Assembly: GCA_014058105.1 (NCBI GenBank)
Contig: JACGCM010002752.1
Coordinates: forward strand, 186,001-250,000
Origin: Kingdonia uniflora
Lineage: Eukaryota; Streptophyta; Magnoliopsida; Ranunculales; Circaeasteraceae
DNA: 64,000 nt
Direction of reading: 5' to 3'
Shown here: in pieces, positions 32,860 to 45,899 of the stretch
Layout of the letters: every line of letters begins with the position of its first letter
Position numbering within the stretch: position 1 is the first letter of the stretch
Made by a program: the position numbers and the translations under genes
Notes under the pieces: generated by a model
The model's database searches: none
Seen by the model: the letters and a program-made list of their open reading frames with translations, nothing else
What the model was told of the DNA's origin: nothing

Positions 32860-33680
32860 ACTGATCGGATAGTTAAACTATCAAACTCAAAACCATCTAC
32901 AATGATAACCTCTCTGTGAATAATGTTGGTAAAGTGATATGAGCCCTCAACAATCTCTATGGGTCAAGAAGGATGATAAAGCTTAAAACTTTTTGATCTC
33001 TATAGGAAAATAACGAAGAAACAATTGAGTGTACACGAATCTAACTTATTGATGATCGGGTTAAGTAATTTTGCCTTTGCAGGACAACCCCTAACTCGCA
33101 AATGATTAAGGCTAGAAATTCTCCCAGTCTATAGATAATAATGATTAATTGGAATGGAAACAAGAAGGAACTCGATTATGATTATAGGCTGAATAGCGTA
33201 AGCACTCTTCCCACAAACACACAAGTAAATCCATATGACATAACATTATGGTCCCGAATGTTTACCGTTTTGATCGATCTTATGTTAATACTCGCCTCCT
33301 CAATCTGACGGGACAACTTGATCTTTTGATCTAAATATTTGTCAACCTCTAATATGAAAGTCTTGAACACATCAAAGTGATTCAAATTTCTTATTGATTA
33401 TAAAAAATGAAGGTATAACAAGAGAAATCGTCAATGAAGGTAATAAAATACCAATAACCACCGCGAAACGGTGTAAAAAATGGTTTGCATATATCTGAAC
33501 GAGTAAGTTGTAAAGGAAACGTGTTACACACGAAATCAAATTTTCTTATCTTAATCAGTTTGTCATGAATACAACTAACTCAAGTCTGAAAACTAGGTAA
33601 GTATAAAACACTAAGAACACCACCTCGAACCATAATATATTATCTCAAAGAAAAAGAGATAATAAATAGTTTCAAAAATC
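32860..33680 (-). pseudogene. Ty1/copia integrase remnant
   Basis: In pieces on the minus strand: PFFTPFRGGYWYFITFIDDF, then NHFDVFKTFILEVDKYLDQK, then WGCPAKAKLLNP-like and RSKSFKLYHPS-like blocks. These follow the order of a plant copia integrase core and its C-terminal region. Stops and frameshifts occur every few dozen codons, and the central part of the catalytic domain is missing. No LTRs were found. A short ORF at 32614-32853 lies in its downstream part. An old dead copy. Confidence 0.65.
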
Positions 33681-34323
33681 TATCCGCAATAAATAAAAAT
33701 AAATAAAAATGAAGGAACTCCAACTAGATTGGATATAAAACATGGGAAAAAGCTTAACATCTAAAAGGTGAAGGTATGGCTATATTCAAAATAAAATAAA
33801 ATAAAATAAAACACTTAAGAATATATGAGCGAGCACTCTCGATACCGAAATATTTAAGTGGTAAAATCTAGCATTAGGTTACCGTATCCTTGACAAATTC
33901 ATTGAACTGTTTCTTTATGACAATATCTAGCATTTTCTTTATAAAGTAGTTTGAGTCCGTCAAGATCTCGATATTAGTCAACTAGTTCTAGATCACATAA
34001 GGGTCTATAGCTGCGTGACCAATGACTTATAACTGAACATGGTTTAAATATAGTCTTACATGTTATCTTGATCTTAAGACAAACATCAAAAAACTTGATA
34101 TATTTTATTCTCAATCCGATCCAGGGCCAGAATGGTCGATCAGAGTATAACTTTTGTGTATTTTAAAACATTTACTTTTCACTTTGCGGGTCAGCGACGC
34201 ATCTTTTAATCTCTCATTTAGGTGGTGATTTAACATGCAGGCCCCCTAGTGGTGATCGCTCATGTTCGAAACTAAACTTTCCACTTATAGTTTGTCTTTA
34301 TATATGTTTTAACCTTTGCATCG
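33681..34323. other. Unassigned, possibly more of the copia remnant
   Basis: A block reading EILTDSNYF on the minus strand near 33970 is reminiscent of copia gag, but the surroundings are too decayed to claim. A short (AAAAT)n run lies at about 33788-33815. Confidence 0.3.
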
Positions 34324-34328
34324 AGGAC

Positions 34329-35515
34329 TGATGCGACAAAAACTCAGTCTTTAAATTCTTCGCTAAAAACTACAGGTGTCATAATATAATAAGGGTAAGT
34401 GGGGGTCGAATCCACATAGAGTAAACGAATTGAAAATATAATTTCTTAATTAATTAATAAACGAATCTAAACTAATTTTGATAAAAAGGTCTTGGACTAA
34501 AACATAAATCTAAATTACTAACTTTCGGTATGATTATAAGGAATAGATCCTAGGCTTTAGATCACCTCTGACTTAGTTTACTAAAATGATATGAAAACGA
34601 CAGCTTCTATCTGCACGCAATAGCCATAGCTAGGTCTATCCAGGTCTAAGATCAAGGGTTTGTGGCTAAAACCCTAGGTAAGAACTTTGTTGTTCATAGA
34701 CAAATGGATCTAGAGTTTATAAACTCCTTTCCATGGCGAGCTGAAGAGTATTAACTCTAGTGATCTAGAATTTTCTTTGAGCGTGAAAACAACCAAATAT
34801 GGCTAATTCAGCATCTTCCTCATATCCGTAGTAACTTAGAGTTGTCATGGCTAGATCAATTCTTCGTAACTACAAATCGGAGAATCGAAGATTAATTCTA
34901 GATCTAAACTACTATTAACATCAATTTAGTTCACTTTATCGGAGGTTCAATCCTTAGCCTAAGCTAAGGAGACTAGCTCTCCATTAATGGTGTTGATTAC
35001 AACTTAAATTAAATGCATAAAATAAAAGAGAGAGAGAAAGATGCTAAAAAATATAAGTTTTATTCCTTCCTGAGATTGAGATATGTAAAATACATAAAAT
35101 TACTCTCCAATTTCTAGAAGATAGGAGAGACTTGTTTACATTTCTGAATCTCCATCTCTAAGTTACCTCTGATAAATCTTATCTCATTTATACTTTATCT
35201 TCTATCTAGATAATTCTTCTCAAGCAAATCCTTGTAGAGTCCTTTATCATCTTTATTTCTTAGAGTAAATCTACAAGTACATTGAATGTAGATATTAACA
35301 TTATACTTGAGAGACTGCTGGAAATGCTTCAGCTCTTTGTACCTTCTATTAGATGTCTTTATCTTCAATCTTCTTATAAACTTCAACAGTGATAAGTGCC
35401 TGAAAATAAGAAAATGCTACTAACATTAGAAAATAATAAATTTGTATTAACAAAATGATACTTTTAGGCATATTAATCATACGTATTTCTATGCCTATCA
35501 AATACCCCCAAACTT
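34329..35515 (-). repeat. Athila 3' LTR and polypurine tract
   Basis: 1172-bp LTR (34329-35500) matching the 5' LTR through most of its length, with small indels. It begins TGATAGGC on the minus strand. The adjacent 35501-35515 reads TTTGGGGGTATT on the minus strand, the expected polypurine tract. Confidence 0.9.
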
Positions 35516-36719
35516 ACCATTTTGCTCATCCCGAGTAAAATAAAATAAAATAAAACTAAAATAGAAAACCACTTTCGAAGGACTCACGATTGTATTTAGC
35601 GTATGCAACAAGCTGTTAAACCCTCAGGTGTCCCTGGTGGACGAGTGTTATCTCGTGAAGGTTTGCAGTGAATATACCCACAAAAGTCAATAATGACATT
35701 ATGGCAATTCTAAATGACAAGAGACTCATTAATTGTCAATTTATCCTTATTTAGTTATAACAAAAATATACAAGTAAGAAATTCCTTAAGACCTATTATT
35801 CTCCAAGTATACCATAGTATATTTGTACTTATCCGAAACTAAAGATATTACCACATGATTAGAAAGAAATTCAAGTATTTTACCATATATCTCTGTGTGT
35901 ATTGTGAAGATAGTTTTATTGCTTAATACGTTGTCCAGAATCATTGAGTCAGTGTATGGTAGTCGAGTACTTACTGGAATAAATTCAACAGTCAGTTTGA
36001 CAAGTGCCTTAGTCAATTTTACTTCCCGGTATCTTATTTTTCATAGTCTTTTTGAGTTCATAGTTTTAAGAGCAATTTTTGTTTTTTTTTTGTTTTTTTT
36101 TTATACTTTTGGGAATAAACTTATTCTTAGGCAGTTGTCTTCTTTGGAGTGAATTATTCCTAACATAAATACTAGATTTTCCTAAAACTGGACAATAACT
36201 TATTGAATGTATCAATTACAAAACTATAATGTAGTGTAAATTTTCAAAATATACCACGTTAACTTGAATTAGTTGCTAATTAAAAGATAGTACATCTAAC
36301 TTAAGATAATGCGCAAAATATTTTAGTGTATACTTATAAACTTATAAGTTTTTGGTTTATTTTTAGATTTATTAAGGTTCCCAACCAATATTTATGTCAA
36401 AATAAATTCAGTCTAAATGTTAAAAATTTATCAAAAATACATCAAAAATTGCCAAAAGAGTCATTATTTCACTTTTTTTCAAAAACTATTTTAAAAAATG
36501 ATTTTCCTACCCCTAAAATTAAATGAAATATTGTCCTTAATACCTAATATTGGAGAACAAAAAATAAAAATAAAAAGGAAAATTAGAATTTCTCACATGA
36601 ATATGTCGTGTGTTGCCTCTTAGAAAGTGTTAAGTTTATCGTCTTCAGCTAGACAAAACTCCTATACCCCCAAACTATATGAAGTCAAAGAATTATTCAA
36701 GGATGGGTAATTCCCTATA
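35516..36719 (-). other. Athila 3' untranslated region
   Basis: AT-rich, with no env-like frame recognised. ORFs at 35786-36016 and 35895-36152 overlap on opposite strands without domains. Confidence 0.5.
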
Positions 36720-38086
36720 TTTGGGCTCACAAAGATCTATATGAGGGAAATGTTCTAAGGGGATTGTCTCAAGATAAGGCTTAAGTCGTTGGTCATTGAC
36801 GTTGAAAGCTTTCCTAGTACAATAATTTTTTACTTCAGCCCAACCATTTTGGTGCATGTTTACGACTTCAAACGGGCCATGCCAACGGGTTTACAATTAT
36901 CCAGGAAAAAGACGCAACTTTGAGTTAAACAATAAGACTTTTTGTCTTGGTGTAAATATTTTTCAGACTATATGTTTATCATGATATGTTTTGGTCTGAT
37001 CCTTATAGATTTTAGCATTATCGTATGCCTCTTATCTTATTTCTTCTAACTCACTTAGTTGAAGCTTTCTATGAAGTCCTGCTGCATATATTTGAAAATT
37101 AAATCTCTTAACCTGTAAGCTTTATGTTACAATTTCACAGGAAAGTGACAAGCTTTGGCAAAAACACATCTATAGGGCGACATTCCAATCAGGGTTTTAT
37201 AAGCAGACCGATAAGCCCGAAGAGCATCATTAAGACGGGTGGACCAATCTTTATGATCTGGTTGAATAGTTTTCTCTAAAAAATTTTTTATCTCCCGATT
37301 TGAAACCTCTACTTGCCTACTTGTCTGTGGATGATATGGGGTGGCAAATTTATGAGTAATATCATATTTATCCATAAGACTTTTAAAATAACGGCTACAA
37401 AAATAAGTTCCACCGTCACTTATAATTTTACGAGTTGTACCAAATCGGACTAAAATATTTTTATTTAAAAAGTTAATTACGACAGCGTGATCATTTATCC
37501 AACATGGTACAACTTCTACCTATTTAGAAACATAGTCAACTGCTACTAAGATCTACAAATAACCATTTGACACCAAAAATAGGCCTATAAAGGCAATTCC
37601 CCTGTCATTAATATTTTCAACCTCTAAAATATTGTTAAGAGGCATCTCATCCTGACGACCCATGTTGCCAATCCTTTGGCGACGGTCACATCGTGAATAA
37701 TGGTCGTAAGTGTCCTTAAATAAAGTAGGCTAGTAGAAACCACATTGAAATACTTTATTAGCCGTTCTTCGGGGCCCAAAATGACCCCCATCATCATGAA
37801 GACTTTTTAAATTTTTTAGAATGTCACTTTCAGAGGCACAACGACAAATTACTAGGAGAACGCCAACTTTAAATAAATAGGGATCCTCCCAGATAAATTG
37901 TCGAGAGATTATTTCAAATCTTTTTGTATCTTGTATGCTCAAATTTTGTGGTATGTACCCTGCGGCTAAGTAATTTGTAATGTCGGCGAACCAGGGTGCC
38001 CTATTAATATCCATTAATTGTTTATCAAGAAAATGCTCAGGAATAGGAAGGTCGTCGTTAATGTGATCAACTATCAAACGCGACAA
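36720..38086 (-). pseudogene. Athila integrase
   Basis: Zinc-binding N-terminus around SLHDDGGHFGPRRTANKVF, then a catalytic core. The first catalytic Asp region reads RGIAFIGLFLVSNGYL, where an Asp is expected in place of Ala. The second Asp is kept in [11 protein letters not shown] and the Glu in [14 protein letters not shown]. The clearest piece is 37127-37375, with [19 protein letters not shown] and [16 protein letters not shown]. The C-terminal KVLLFNSKLRLFPG-like domain extends to about 36720. At least five stops interrupt the frame. Confidence 0.85.
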
Positions 38087-38229
38087 ATGCTCGGCAACAA
38101 CTTTTTTTTCTTCCCTTTTTTATCATGTATTTCGAGGTCAAATTCTTAGAGTAAAAGGATCCAATGGATAAGACGTGGTTTAACATCCTTTCAATTAAGA
38201 AGATATCAAAGGGCTGAATGGTCAGAGTA

Positions 38230-38528
38230 CATGATGGCTTTTGATCCTTAAATGTATGACCAAAATTTTTCTAACGCGAAGACGATGGCTAATAACTTCT
38301 TTTTAGTCGTCGTATAATTAATTTGGGCATCATTCAGTGTTTTACTTGCATATGAAATGGCATGAGGTACTTTTTCAAAATGTTGTCCTAACATGGCACC
38401 CATGACATAATTTAAAGTATCACACATAATTTTGAAAGGTAAGGTCCAATCGGGTGGCTGAATAATCGGTGATGTGGCCAATGAGGATTTAAGGGTTTCA
38501 AAAGACTTGTGACATTTATCGTTGAAAT
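38230..38528 (-). pseudogene. Athila RT C-terminus and RNase H start
   Basis: Begins abruptly at the edge of the inserted element with FDFNDKCHKSFETLKSSL, followed by SPIIQPPDWTLPFKIMCDTL, HAISYASKTLNDAQINYTTT and KKLLAIVFALEKFWSYI. These match the Athila RT-RNase H border. The residue expected to be the RNase H catalytic Asp (MCD) is present. Confidence 0.85.
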
Positions 38529-38530
38529 CA

Positions 38531-38759
38531 AAATGGTTTGGGGTAGATTCAGAAAGAAGCAGATTTGATGATCACGAAGCAGTGTACTTTCAAGTTTGCG
38601 ATCACTGAAAGATATATTGACGAGGTGAAGTGTGAGGTGATTTCTTTGGATGTGTGTCAGGTTATCTTGGGTAGCCTTTATTTTTGGGACCGAGATGTGA
38701 TTTATTACCGTAGAGCTCACAAGAATCATCTTGTGAAGAAGGGAAAGGAGTTCCATATC
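38531..38759 (+). pseudogene. Protease fragment of truncated gypsy copy
   Basis: Frame reads MMITKQCTFKFAITERYIDE, then VISLDVCQVILGSLYFWDRD, colinear with the protease of the first copy, and stops at the Tat insertion after KKGKEFHI. The catalytic Asp lies upstream of the truncation and is missing. Confidence 0.8.
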
Positions 38760-39352
38760 TCTAATGGTCAAATTCCGTATGCTCGATTTGATTAGGAATT
38801 AGCTATCACACCAATAAACTTGTAATAATACTCTACTAGAAAGTAAGAAATGAAAATAGGCGTTTTTAGCGTATAAAACCTTTGAATAGGTAAAAAACCA
38901 CGACCTCATATAGAAGATTTTTGTAAAAGTATCTTTATTTCTTTGAATGGATATCTTTATTACAAGTGATCTCTAGAATATAAAAATGCTTTTGATCTCG
39001 TAAATAAAAAGTTATGAGTGATTTTTCTGGTGCCTGCCTCTTCTGAAACTTTTCCTTTTTATAGGCTTCTCCATAGCTCTTTATCATACTAGAACACATT
39101 TTCTTAATAATGTGGTTAGTGAAGGTTAACTGAATAACTGGTGAGTTTGTGGGAGACAGGTGTCTTTGACTGAATAACGTTTTTCAGGTTTAGCTCGGCC
39201 CATGTTCTTGAGTAGTTCGTGGGGCTGGTTGGAATGTTTGACTTGAGTGTTAAGCGCTAAAATTGTGTGAGCCTGAGATGAAGGTAAATCAAGCTGCATA
39301 AGCTTGATTATGAGTGAGATCGTGGGATAAGTCCCTACAATTGCCCCCTCGC
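38760..39352 (-). repeat. Tat 3' LTR and polypurine tract
   Basis: 580-bp LTR (38760-39339). Minus-strand polypurine tract GCGAGGGGGCAAT at 39340-39352. The same tract follows the LTR at 62459 in the second copy. Confidence 0.9.
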
Positions 39353-39573
39353 AACCGAAGTCACGATTGGCGTTGGTTGAGAAAGAATGTGTTAAGAGTT
39401 TGAAATTTGAAATGGAGCAATGATGGCATTTGACTGTTTGGAAGTTATGTGATATTGGGATGTGATGGGTTTTAAATGATGATGCGGATGTATGTAACGT
39501 TTGCATTTGAATAGTCGCATCCATAATGAATGTTGACGCTTGGGAAAATGTACCTGCATAATAAAGTTGGGGT

Positions 39574-39580
39574 TATATAA
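39574..39580 (+). promoter_or_regulatory. TATA box of Tat antisense gene
   Basis: TATATAA 56-62 bp upstream of the ATG at 39636. The second family copy has TATAAATA at 62723-62730, 67-74 bp before the matching ATG at 62797. Confidence 0.55.
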
Positions 39581-39635
39581 AGAATACCTTTATCAACTCT
39601 TTGGAACTATTCCTGCATGCGTAACTTTTTATGAG

Positions 39636-39930
39636 ATGGTGAAAACTCGGAGTATGGTTCTTGAAGAGAGGATCGTGTCTGAAGTGCAGAGATTGAAGTT
39701 GAAGTACTTTGGTGACCGTTCCTTGGAAATGGCGATCCCAGTCCCTATTCCTCCGACGTACCAAGGCTTGTCAAAAGAGGAAGCGGTTGAAGCTGAGGAA
39801 GATTTCTACTATAAGTGAGGATTTCATGCCTTCGTCTTAACAGGCGAGGAACGTTGGGCCTGTCTCCGCACTCTTGCGGAAGACAAGGTTAGGGGTTCAT
39901 ATGCAAGGAAAGGTATTTCTGCGGGGCAAA
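39636..39930 (+). pseudogene. Tat antisense gene, first exon
   Basis: Opens MVKTRSMVLEERIVSEVQRL and continues LKLKYFGDRSLEMAIPVPIP and PPTYQGLSKEEAVEAEEDFY. A stop follows, but similarity to the second copy (62797) runs on through LTGEERWACLRTLAEDKV and SYARKGISAG, so the coding region extended further and the stop is a lesion. The differences between copies are largely conservative (R/K, D/E, L/M), suggesting past selection on the protein. Function unknown; it is probably the N-terminus of the antisense protein continued at 41493-45648. Confidence 0.6.
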
Positions 39931-41492
39931 TATGCTAATTTCTTATGTTGCCATGGATTCTAAGGTTGGGCCCTCTTCATCTCTACCAACTCTTCGGTGG
40001 TGGTGGTTATAGAAGAGGTGGTGATGGCAGTGGAGGAGGAGAATAGGAAGGAGGATCCTGCTGACGCATTTCTATCGTGTTTTTGTGCTCAAAAGACCTT
40101 TCATCTTATTTTGTGGGTGCCAACACTGAGTCTACTACTTGCATAGTTCCTGCTTGAAGTTCGACTGGGCTTCAACCGAGCCATGTGAGGGAAGATCTTT
40201 GTTGGTTCTAATGTCTTCTTTTTATCAGGGTAAAAAATCACTGAATTAAGAAGAACTGGAAAACATGATGCCTCGTCGTGCCTGAATGACCTGCAACTTT
40301 TAACAAATAGGGAAAACTTGTTATTTGTAAAGTACCTAGAGTTTGGTGTTGGACGGATAACATTCTGTTGTATTCCTGTGTGAAAACTTGTTATCTGTAA
40401 ATCGTATATAATATCTTTGATATGAATAAAAGTTAATTTTTATGAAACTGTGTATAGAAAAACTTCTTGAATCGACCTGAAATGTGTTGGGTGTTAGTTG
40501 AATAACTGCTGATAAGTGATGAAACAATGTTGCAATGCTGCTAGAACTGAGATGAGTATGTGCTGATATAAATTATTTATGTTTAACAGGTGAGGGATAG
40601 AAATTGTAGGAAATATATAAACTCGAGCTATTATAGGTTGAAAGGGGGAATAATCGTGGTAGCGTAAGGTCGAATACAATGACTATTTTATATTTTGGTG
40701 AGGGGATAAGTTCTAATAATTAATCTCAAGATTTGGGGTTTCTGTTACGAGATAAAAGATAAAAATCATATATTTTAAGGGGAAAGTTAGTGAGAAACGT
40801 ATAAATTTGGGTAAGATGAAAAAAAAATGGAGGAGAGATTTAGGATGGTATAGCTCGATCTCAAAGGATTTATGTTGTATGGAAGGACAATTGTCTATAA
40901 AGATCGCCGAATGTTCGTGAGAAGATCTTTGGTTCGTTTGGTTGCGATACTGAACTATGGGGAGGGAATGTGAGCTCGAGGGTTCAGATGGAAGGAGCAG
41001 GGAGTATGCTTGTTAATTTTCTGAAGTGTGTTTGTGAGAGAATAGGTAGATCGAGAGAAGTTAGCTAGTTTGATTACTGAAGTTGAGAGTGAATTCGACG
41101 ATCTGAGGACTGACGAATAATATGATTGAATGATGTTTGTTTAGGTTACCAAGGCTGTGATGGATGTTGTGTTAAGTGTGTCTTATGAATGATATAATTG
41201 TTTTCAAATGTAATAGAAATAAAATAAGTCAATCGGATCCTCTATAGGGGAAAATTTGTTTTGAACTATTTTAGCAAACATTTTGAATAAATTTGAACAT
41301 TTGTACAATTTAGAAAATGACGTCAATCATTATAAGTATGATAAACATGGACTGTGAAACAAAAATATGAAAATGCAGAAGCTTCTAGTTTTGTTTTGTA
41401 TGTAAAAGGAAATAGAGCTCTGACATCATACAATATGAACCATCATGAGTACGTGAAGGTCAGGAAAAGATACAGAAATAGGGAGAAAAAAT
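39931..41492 (+). other. Presumed intron of Tat antisense gene
   Basis: No ORF of note. The first 700 bp resemble 63040-63800 of the second copy at low identity (for example the TGACCTGCAACTTTT and AAAACTTGTTATCTGTAAA blocks). Confidence 0.45.
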
Positions 41493-41896
41493 ATGTTAAA
41501 AAATGAGGTGAGTTGTAATGATGGAAATATGGTTTTATCGAAAAGGTACAAGGCGTCTAACATGGAGAGTGGAAAGGATGCCTCAGTTCTAAAATTGTGG
41601 ATGGTTCGTGTGAGGAACAATAAATGCCAGCCGTATGAGAGAGAAAGGATAAATAGTTCTTCTTCGTCTCCAAACAAACGTTTTGCCACAAAAAACTTGG
41701 AGAACACTTAGAAAGAAAGACAAAAATTCAGAGGATTCGAAAAAGAGTTATCCAAAGGCGATAGACGGTTGAAGAGGGCAAAAGATTCTAGATCTCGTAG
41801 GTGGCAATACAGCAGTGTTGTGAGGGGAAAACTTGACTCTACTGCCGATTCTCATTCGGATACTGATGGTTAGTAGAAATGTATGAGATATATGCT

Positions 41897-41954
<58 letters not shown>

Positions 41955-44900
41955 AAAGATATATGCAAGAGACATCTGTGTAGGTCAAAAATGTGTCTGT
42001 TGAATTTTTTTTAAGATGGGTAGTTCATCTGTTAATGAGGTATCGACCTCTGGTCGGACGAATGAGTCTGATAACGATAGGGAAGTAGGGCTGGAACAAT
42101 TTATGGGTTTCCCTGGTCAGCTGGTATCTTATCCTCCTGGTTCTGGTGTATTTAGAGAGTTTTGTAAAGCCAAGGCGACTGTAAGAGGGAAATGGGGCAA
42201 TTGTGTAAAGTTTGCCGATAGGCAGTTTTAGGATTGTATGGTTAAGGAGGGTGAAGAGTATTTTTATCTGTTGGCAGATTTGGAAGTGGAAAAATGAGAT
42301 AGTGGTATAGATGAATCGATCTCATTAGAGTATTTTGATGGGGATGTCCAGAGTGACCTCTCAAAGGGTTTTATGTGTTACCTATCTCAATTAGAGTATG
42401 GGTTGAGCCTTCCCCTCACCAATTTGACGAAGGGGATTATGAATGCAATTGGGGCATGTCCTATTCAATTGAATGGGAACATGTGGGAGGTAATAACCTT
42501 ATGTAACCATCTGAATGATAGATGGGAAAGGGAGCAAAAAGTGAGGAGGATAGCCCCTGAGGACGTTCTGCAGTTTTACGGGGTAAAGAATTTTAAAGCC
42601 AGCGGGGGATCATATTTCTGTGCGAGTGCAAGTCGGCTTCATTTTTTCGATCTAAATTCGGCAGGTCGAACCTGGAATGATAATATCATATAGGTGAAGG
42701 GTAATTGCTTTCAGAGAGATGATGAAAACCTCTAGATCTTCGGTTTAGAACTGCAAAACAAAGTAAGTATAGACATGCATAGATAGAATTATTGTTATGT
42801 TTTGTTGGCAACTTTTGTTGATAGTAAAAATGTGGTTATTGCAAGTGTGAAGTCTACAGTGGAAAGGAAAAAAATCCTTGTTGAACGAAGTTGCAGAGGA
42901 GGAGACTAAACTTGAACTTGTGTTGGAGGGACTCGGCTTGAGTAGAATAAAAAGGGTTGATAGTAAGTCGGACAAGGTTAGGAAGGCTCAGTCTACCAGG
43001 TCGATGGCGGGGGTCGATGAAGGCAAAAAGAAAATAAGTTGTGAGGAGGTTCGAACTAAGACTCCTGGGTCAGGCAGTTCAGCTCAACCGAATCTTACAA
43101 CGAGCAAGATAGCTCAAAATTTTCTGAAAAAACGGATATTAAAGTCTTTACCGGTCCCGGGAGCCACGGATAGCGGTGAGGTCGCAAATGAGAAGAGGAT
43201 GAGGGTCGAATCTTCTAGGGAGAAGGTCGTTGGGGTGCGACCTGCTGCGGTAGATGACCTTAGGGAGGTCGAGGAAAGGGCCAGGTTGGCGACTTTCCAT
43301 GAAGAAGAAGATACGAGCAAGGTGGTAAGTTTTATTGATTGGGAAATAGTTACTTTATGTGTTTCGAGCTAATCACTGAGATTGATTCGTTTTATGTAGG
43401 TCGCTCGTCTCGTGAAGGGGATTTGGCTCGGTATTAAAGAAGAAAAATTTGAGCTGAAGAAGGCGAAGAGCGAGTTGGAGAGAGACCTCGCTCGAGCCAA
43501 GACTGAAGCCATGAAGGAAGTCAAACAACTGAAGGCCTTTCACGTCGTAGCAATCAGCCAGCTACAGGTCGTGGCAAAGGCCAATCTTGATGAGATGGTT
43601 GAGGAGCATGACAGGCTAGGTCATCACTTGATGCTGAAGGGCTATTCTGGGGAGGAGATGGATGCCATTAAGGCTGACACCTATGTTGAGGAAGGAGAGG
43701 ATGAGGAAGCGGAAGTGGTAGGAATCGTGGATGCTCTGGATGGTCTCTCCTTCCAGATAGTACTCGATAACCATAGGGATAATGTCGAGCTTCCAAAAGG
43801 TGGGAGTGAGAAGGTAGGGTAAACACGTATATTGGTTTAAATATTTTGTAAGTTGTCGAATTGGATGTGGGGAAGAAAACTTTTGTAGGTTGACTTTGTT
43901 TTACATACCTTTTGTGGGTAGTTAGAGAGATGATTTTTAGAATAAATGACCTCTAAAGCCTAGAGTCTAGACTTTCCAGGGAAAGAGAGACCTCTAAAGC
44001 CTTGCTGTCTGTGCAAGTGGAGCTACAGGTTATATCGGAATAGGTTTTTTGACTTGCATGTTACACCAATGTTAAGTCATCAAGTCAACGTGATAGAAAT
44101 GCATAACAAAAATCTAACGCTATTAATATGGAATAATATATCGAAATTGTGTACCTTGTACGCCGAAAGAAGATTCATGAAGGGTTCATCTGAGAATGGA
44201 GTCCAAACTTTTAGTCTAAAAGTACCTGGAAACATATGTTTAGAAATCACATAGTCTGTTAGAAATGTAGTATGCATATACTAGGAATTAGATTTCCTGA
44301 ATCGAACTATACTAAAACTTATTATATTTCTCATGTCGAATTGGATTCATCTCGTGTACGTGAGGACAACGTACTCCTGTGCAATCGGGAATTTGTAGAG
44401 CAGTTCGATAGGATGAAGGAGGCAAACGAGAATAGAGAGTATTACTATGTAAAAGTGCATTTCAAACTTGTAAAGTTGAACCAGGCCATTTCTGACCTGA
44501 CTCTCTAGGTCAAAGAGAAAGATTCTGAGATAAAGAAGGGATTAAAAGAGCTATCCGAGGTAACGGAACGTGTCAAGAAGCTTCAACGTCTGGCTGAAGC
44601 GCTGGTTGCGAAGGGTAATCAGGCTGACATGGTTCAATACCTTATTCAGGTGCTGGAATAATCAGAGGAACTATTTTGATATGATCTTCAAAGATACAAG
44701 AACGACCTGGAGCGAATGAGATAAAAATTTGTCGAAAAGGACGACGAGCTGAGGGTAGCTCAAGATAATCTATCAGCTTCGAAGGCCTTAGCTGAACATT
44801 TGCAAACAACCCTCTCCGCCAAGGATTTGGAATTCTGAGAAATACAGCGAAGGTGCGACGATTTAAACGAGAGATTCACTCGACTTAAAGCCGAAAATGA

Positions 44901-45648
44901 TCAAGCCATTGCTCGATCCAAGAAAGCTGAGGCTAGAGAGCGTTCAGGGGGAAGTAGAACTGAGGTTAAAGCTTCTTTAGTTCAAGGGGATGTAGTTAGT
45001 CTCTCAGGTCGTATTAGAGAGCTAGAAAGTAACGTATCTCAAATTCAGGGGCATGTTCAGAAGGGAAATACAAATTTGAGGGAATGCCAACATAAGTTGG
45101 ATGCTGCTCTTATCAGGGAGAAAGTTCTAGAAGGAGAGATCAAAGTAAAAGACTTGTTGGTGAAGTGGAAGGAGGAATTACTTAAAGATTTGTCGGCTAG
45201 GGAAGAGTTGAACTCATAAATTGGGAAACTTCATGCTCGGGTAGTAGACTTAGAAGCCATAAACCTAGCTGAGTCGGCGAAGTATATTGCCAAATTAGAA
45301 GAAGATGTCATTTATCATGATAAGGTCGATGCGGATATAATTGATCGGAAGAATGATTATGTTAGGTTAAAGTCACGCCTCGAAAGGTTGAAGGCGAGAT
45401 TTGTAACGGCGGTAGTACCTGATGTGTCTCGATCAGACCTGTTAAGGGTGATCGTTGCATATTTTGTAGAGGAAGTAAAAAGACTTAAGCCAGAATTAGA
45501 TACCTTGTTAAAAACTCTGTTCGATAAGGAATGCATCTGTAGAGCTATGGTAGATCGAGGGAACTGTCTGGGTGCCATAGAGACCCAACTGAGCCCTCAA
45601 ACTGCTGAATCAATAGAACAAGGTAGAGCTGTTGTGGCCCCAAACTGA
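41493..45648 (+). pseudogene. Tat antisense gene body (Transposase_28-like plus coiled coil)
   Basis: Exon-like pieces on the plus strand. 41493-41870 is basic. 42016-42715 holds a domain with SQLEYGLSLPLTNLTKGIMN, GNMWEVITLCNHLND and DVLQFYGVKNFKASGGSYFC, resembling the 'putative gypsy type transposon' domain (Transposase_28). 42878-43372 is low-complexity with SSREKVVGVRP. 43400-43822 and 44272-45648 are long, Lys/Glu/Leu-rich coiled coil (for example KKLQRLAEALVAKGNQADMV) ending TAESIEQGRAVVAPN. Six or so stops and one non-homologous stretch (about 43840-44270) break it. Transcribed opposite to gag-pol; role unknown. Confidence 0.7.
41901..41951. repeat. (TA)25 microsatellite
   Basis: Fifty-one bases of uninterrupted TA repeat inside the presumed intron of the antisense gene. 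A minus-strand ORF over it is an artefact. Confidence 0.95.
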
Positions 45649-45899
45649 ATGAGAGACCTCTTGATGTGTGGGGAATCACGGCTGACAGTATCTGAATAGA
45701 AAAGAATCATTTGTAATATGAATTTGACCTGAAAATAAATAGTATCTGTCGCAGACACATTAAAATAGATGAAAGCTAGTATAACCATTGCCTTATCTTG
45801 TGTTTGGTGGGGTCTTTGGTATAAAAAAAATTTCACATTCGTTTTACTCGTAGAAATGGGTTGAGTTAAACCAAGCTGAAACTTGATTTGAACTATAAA

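Noticed and set aside
41748..41975. ORF with an isoleucine/tyrosine run
   Set aside because: Produced by the (TA)25 microsatellite.
45357..45836. Minus-strand ORFs over the end of the Tat antisense gene
   Set aside because: Shadows of the coiled-coil frame on the plus strand, which has better continuity across exons.
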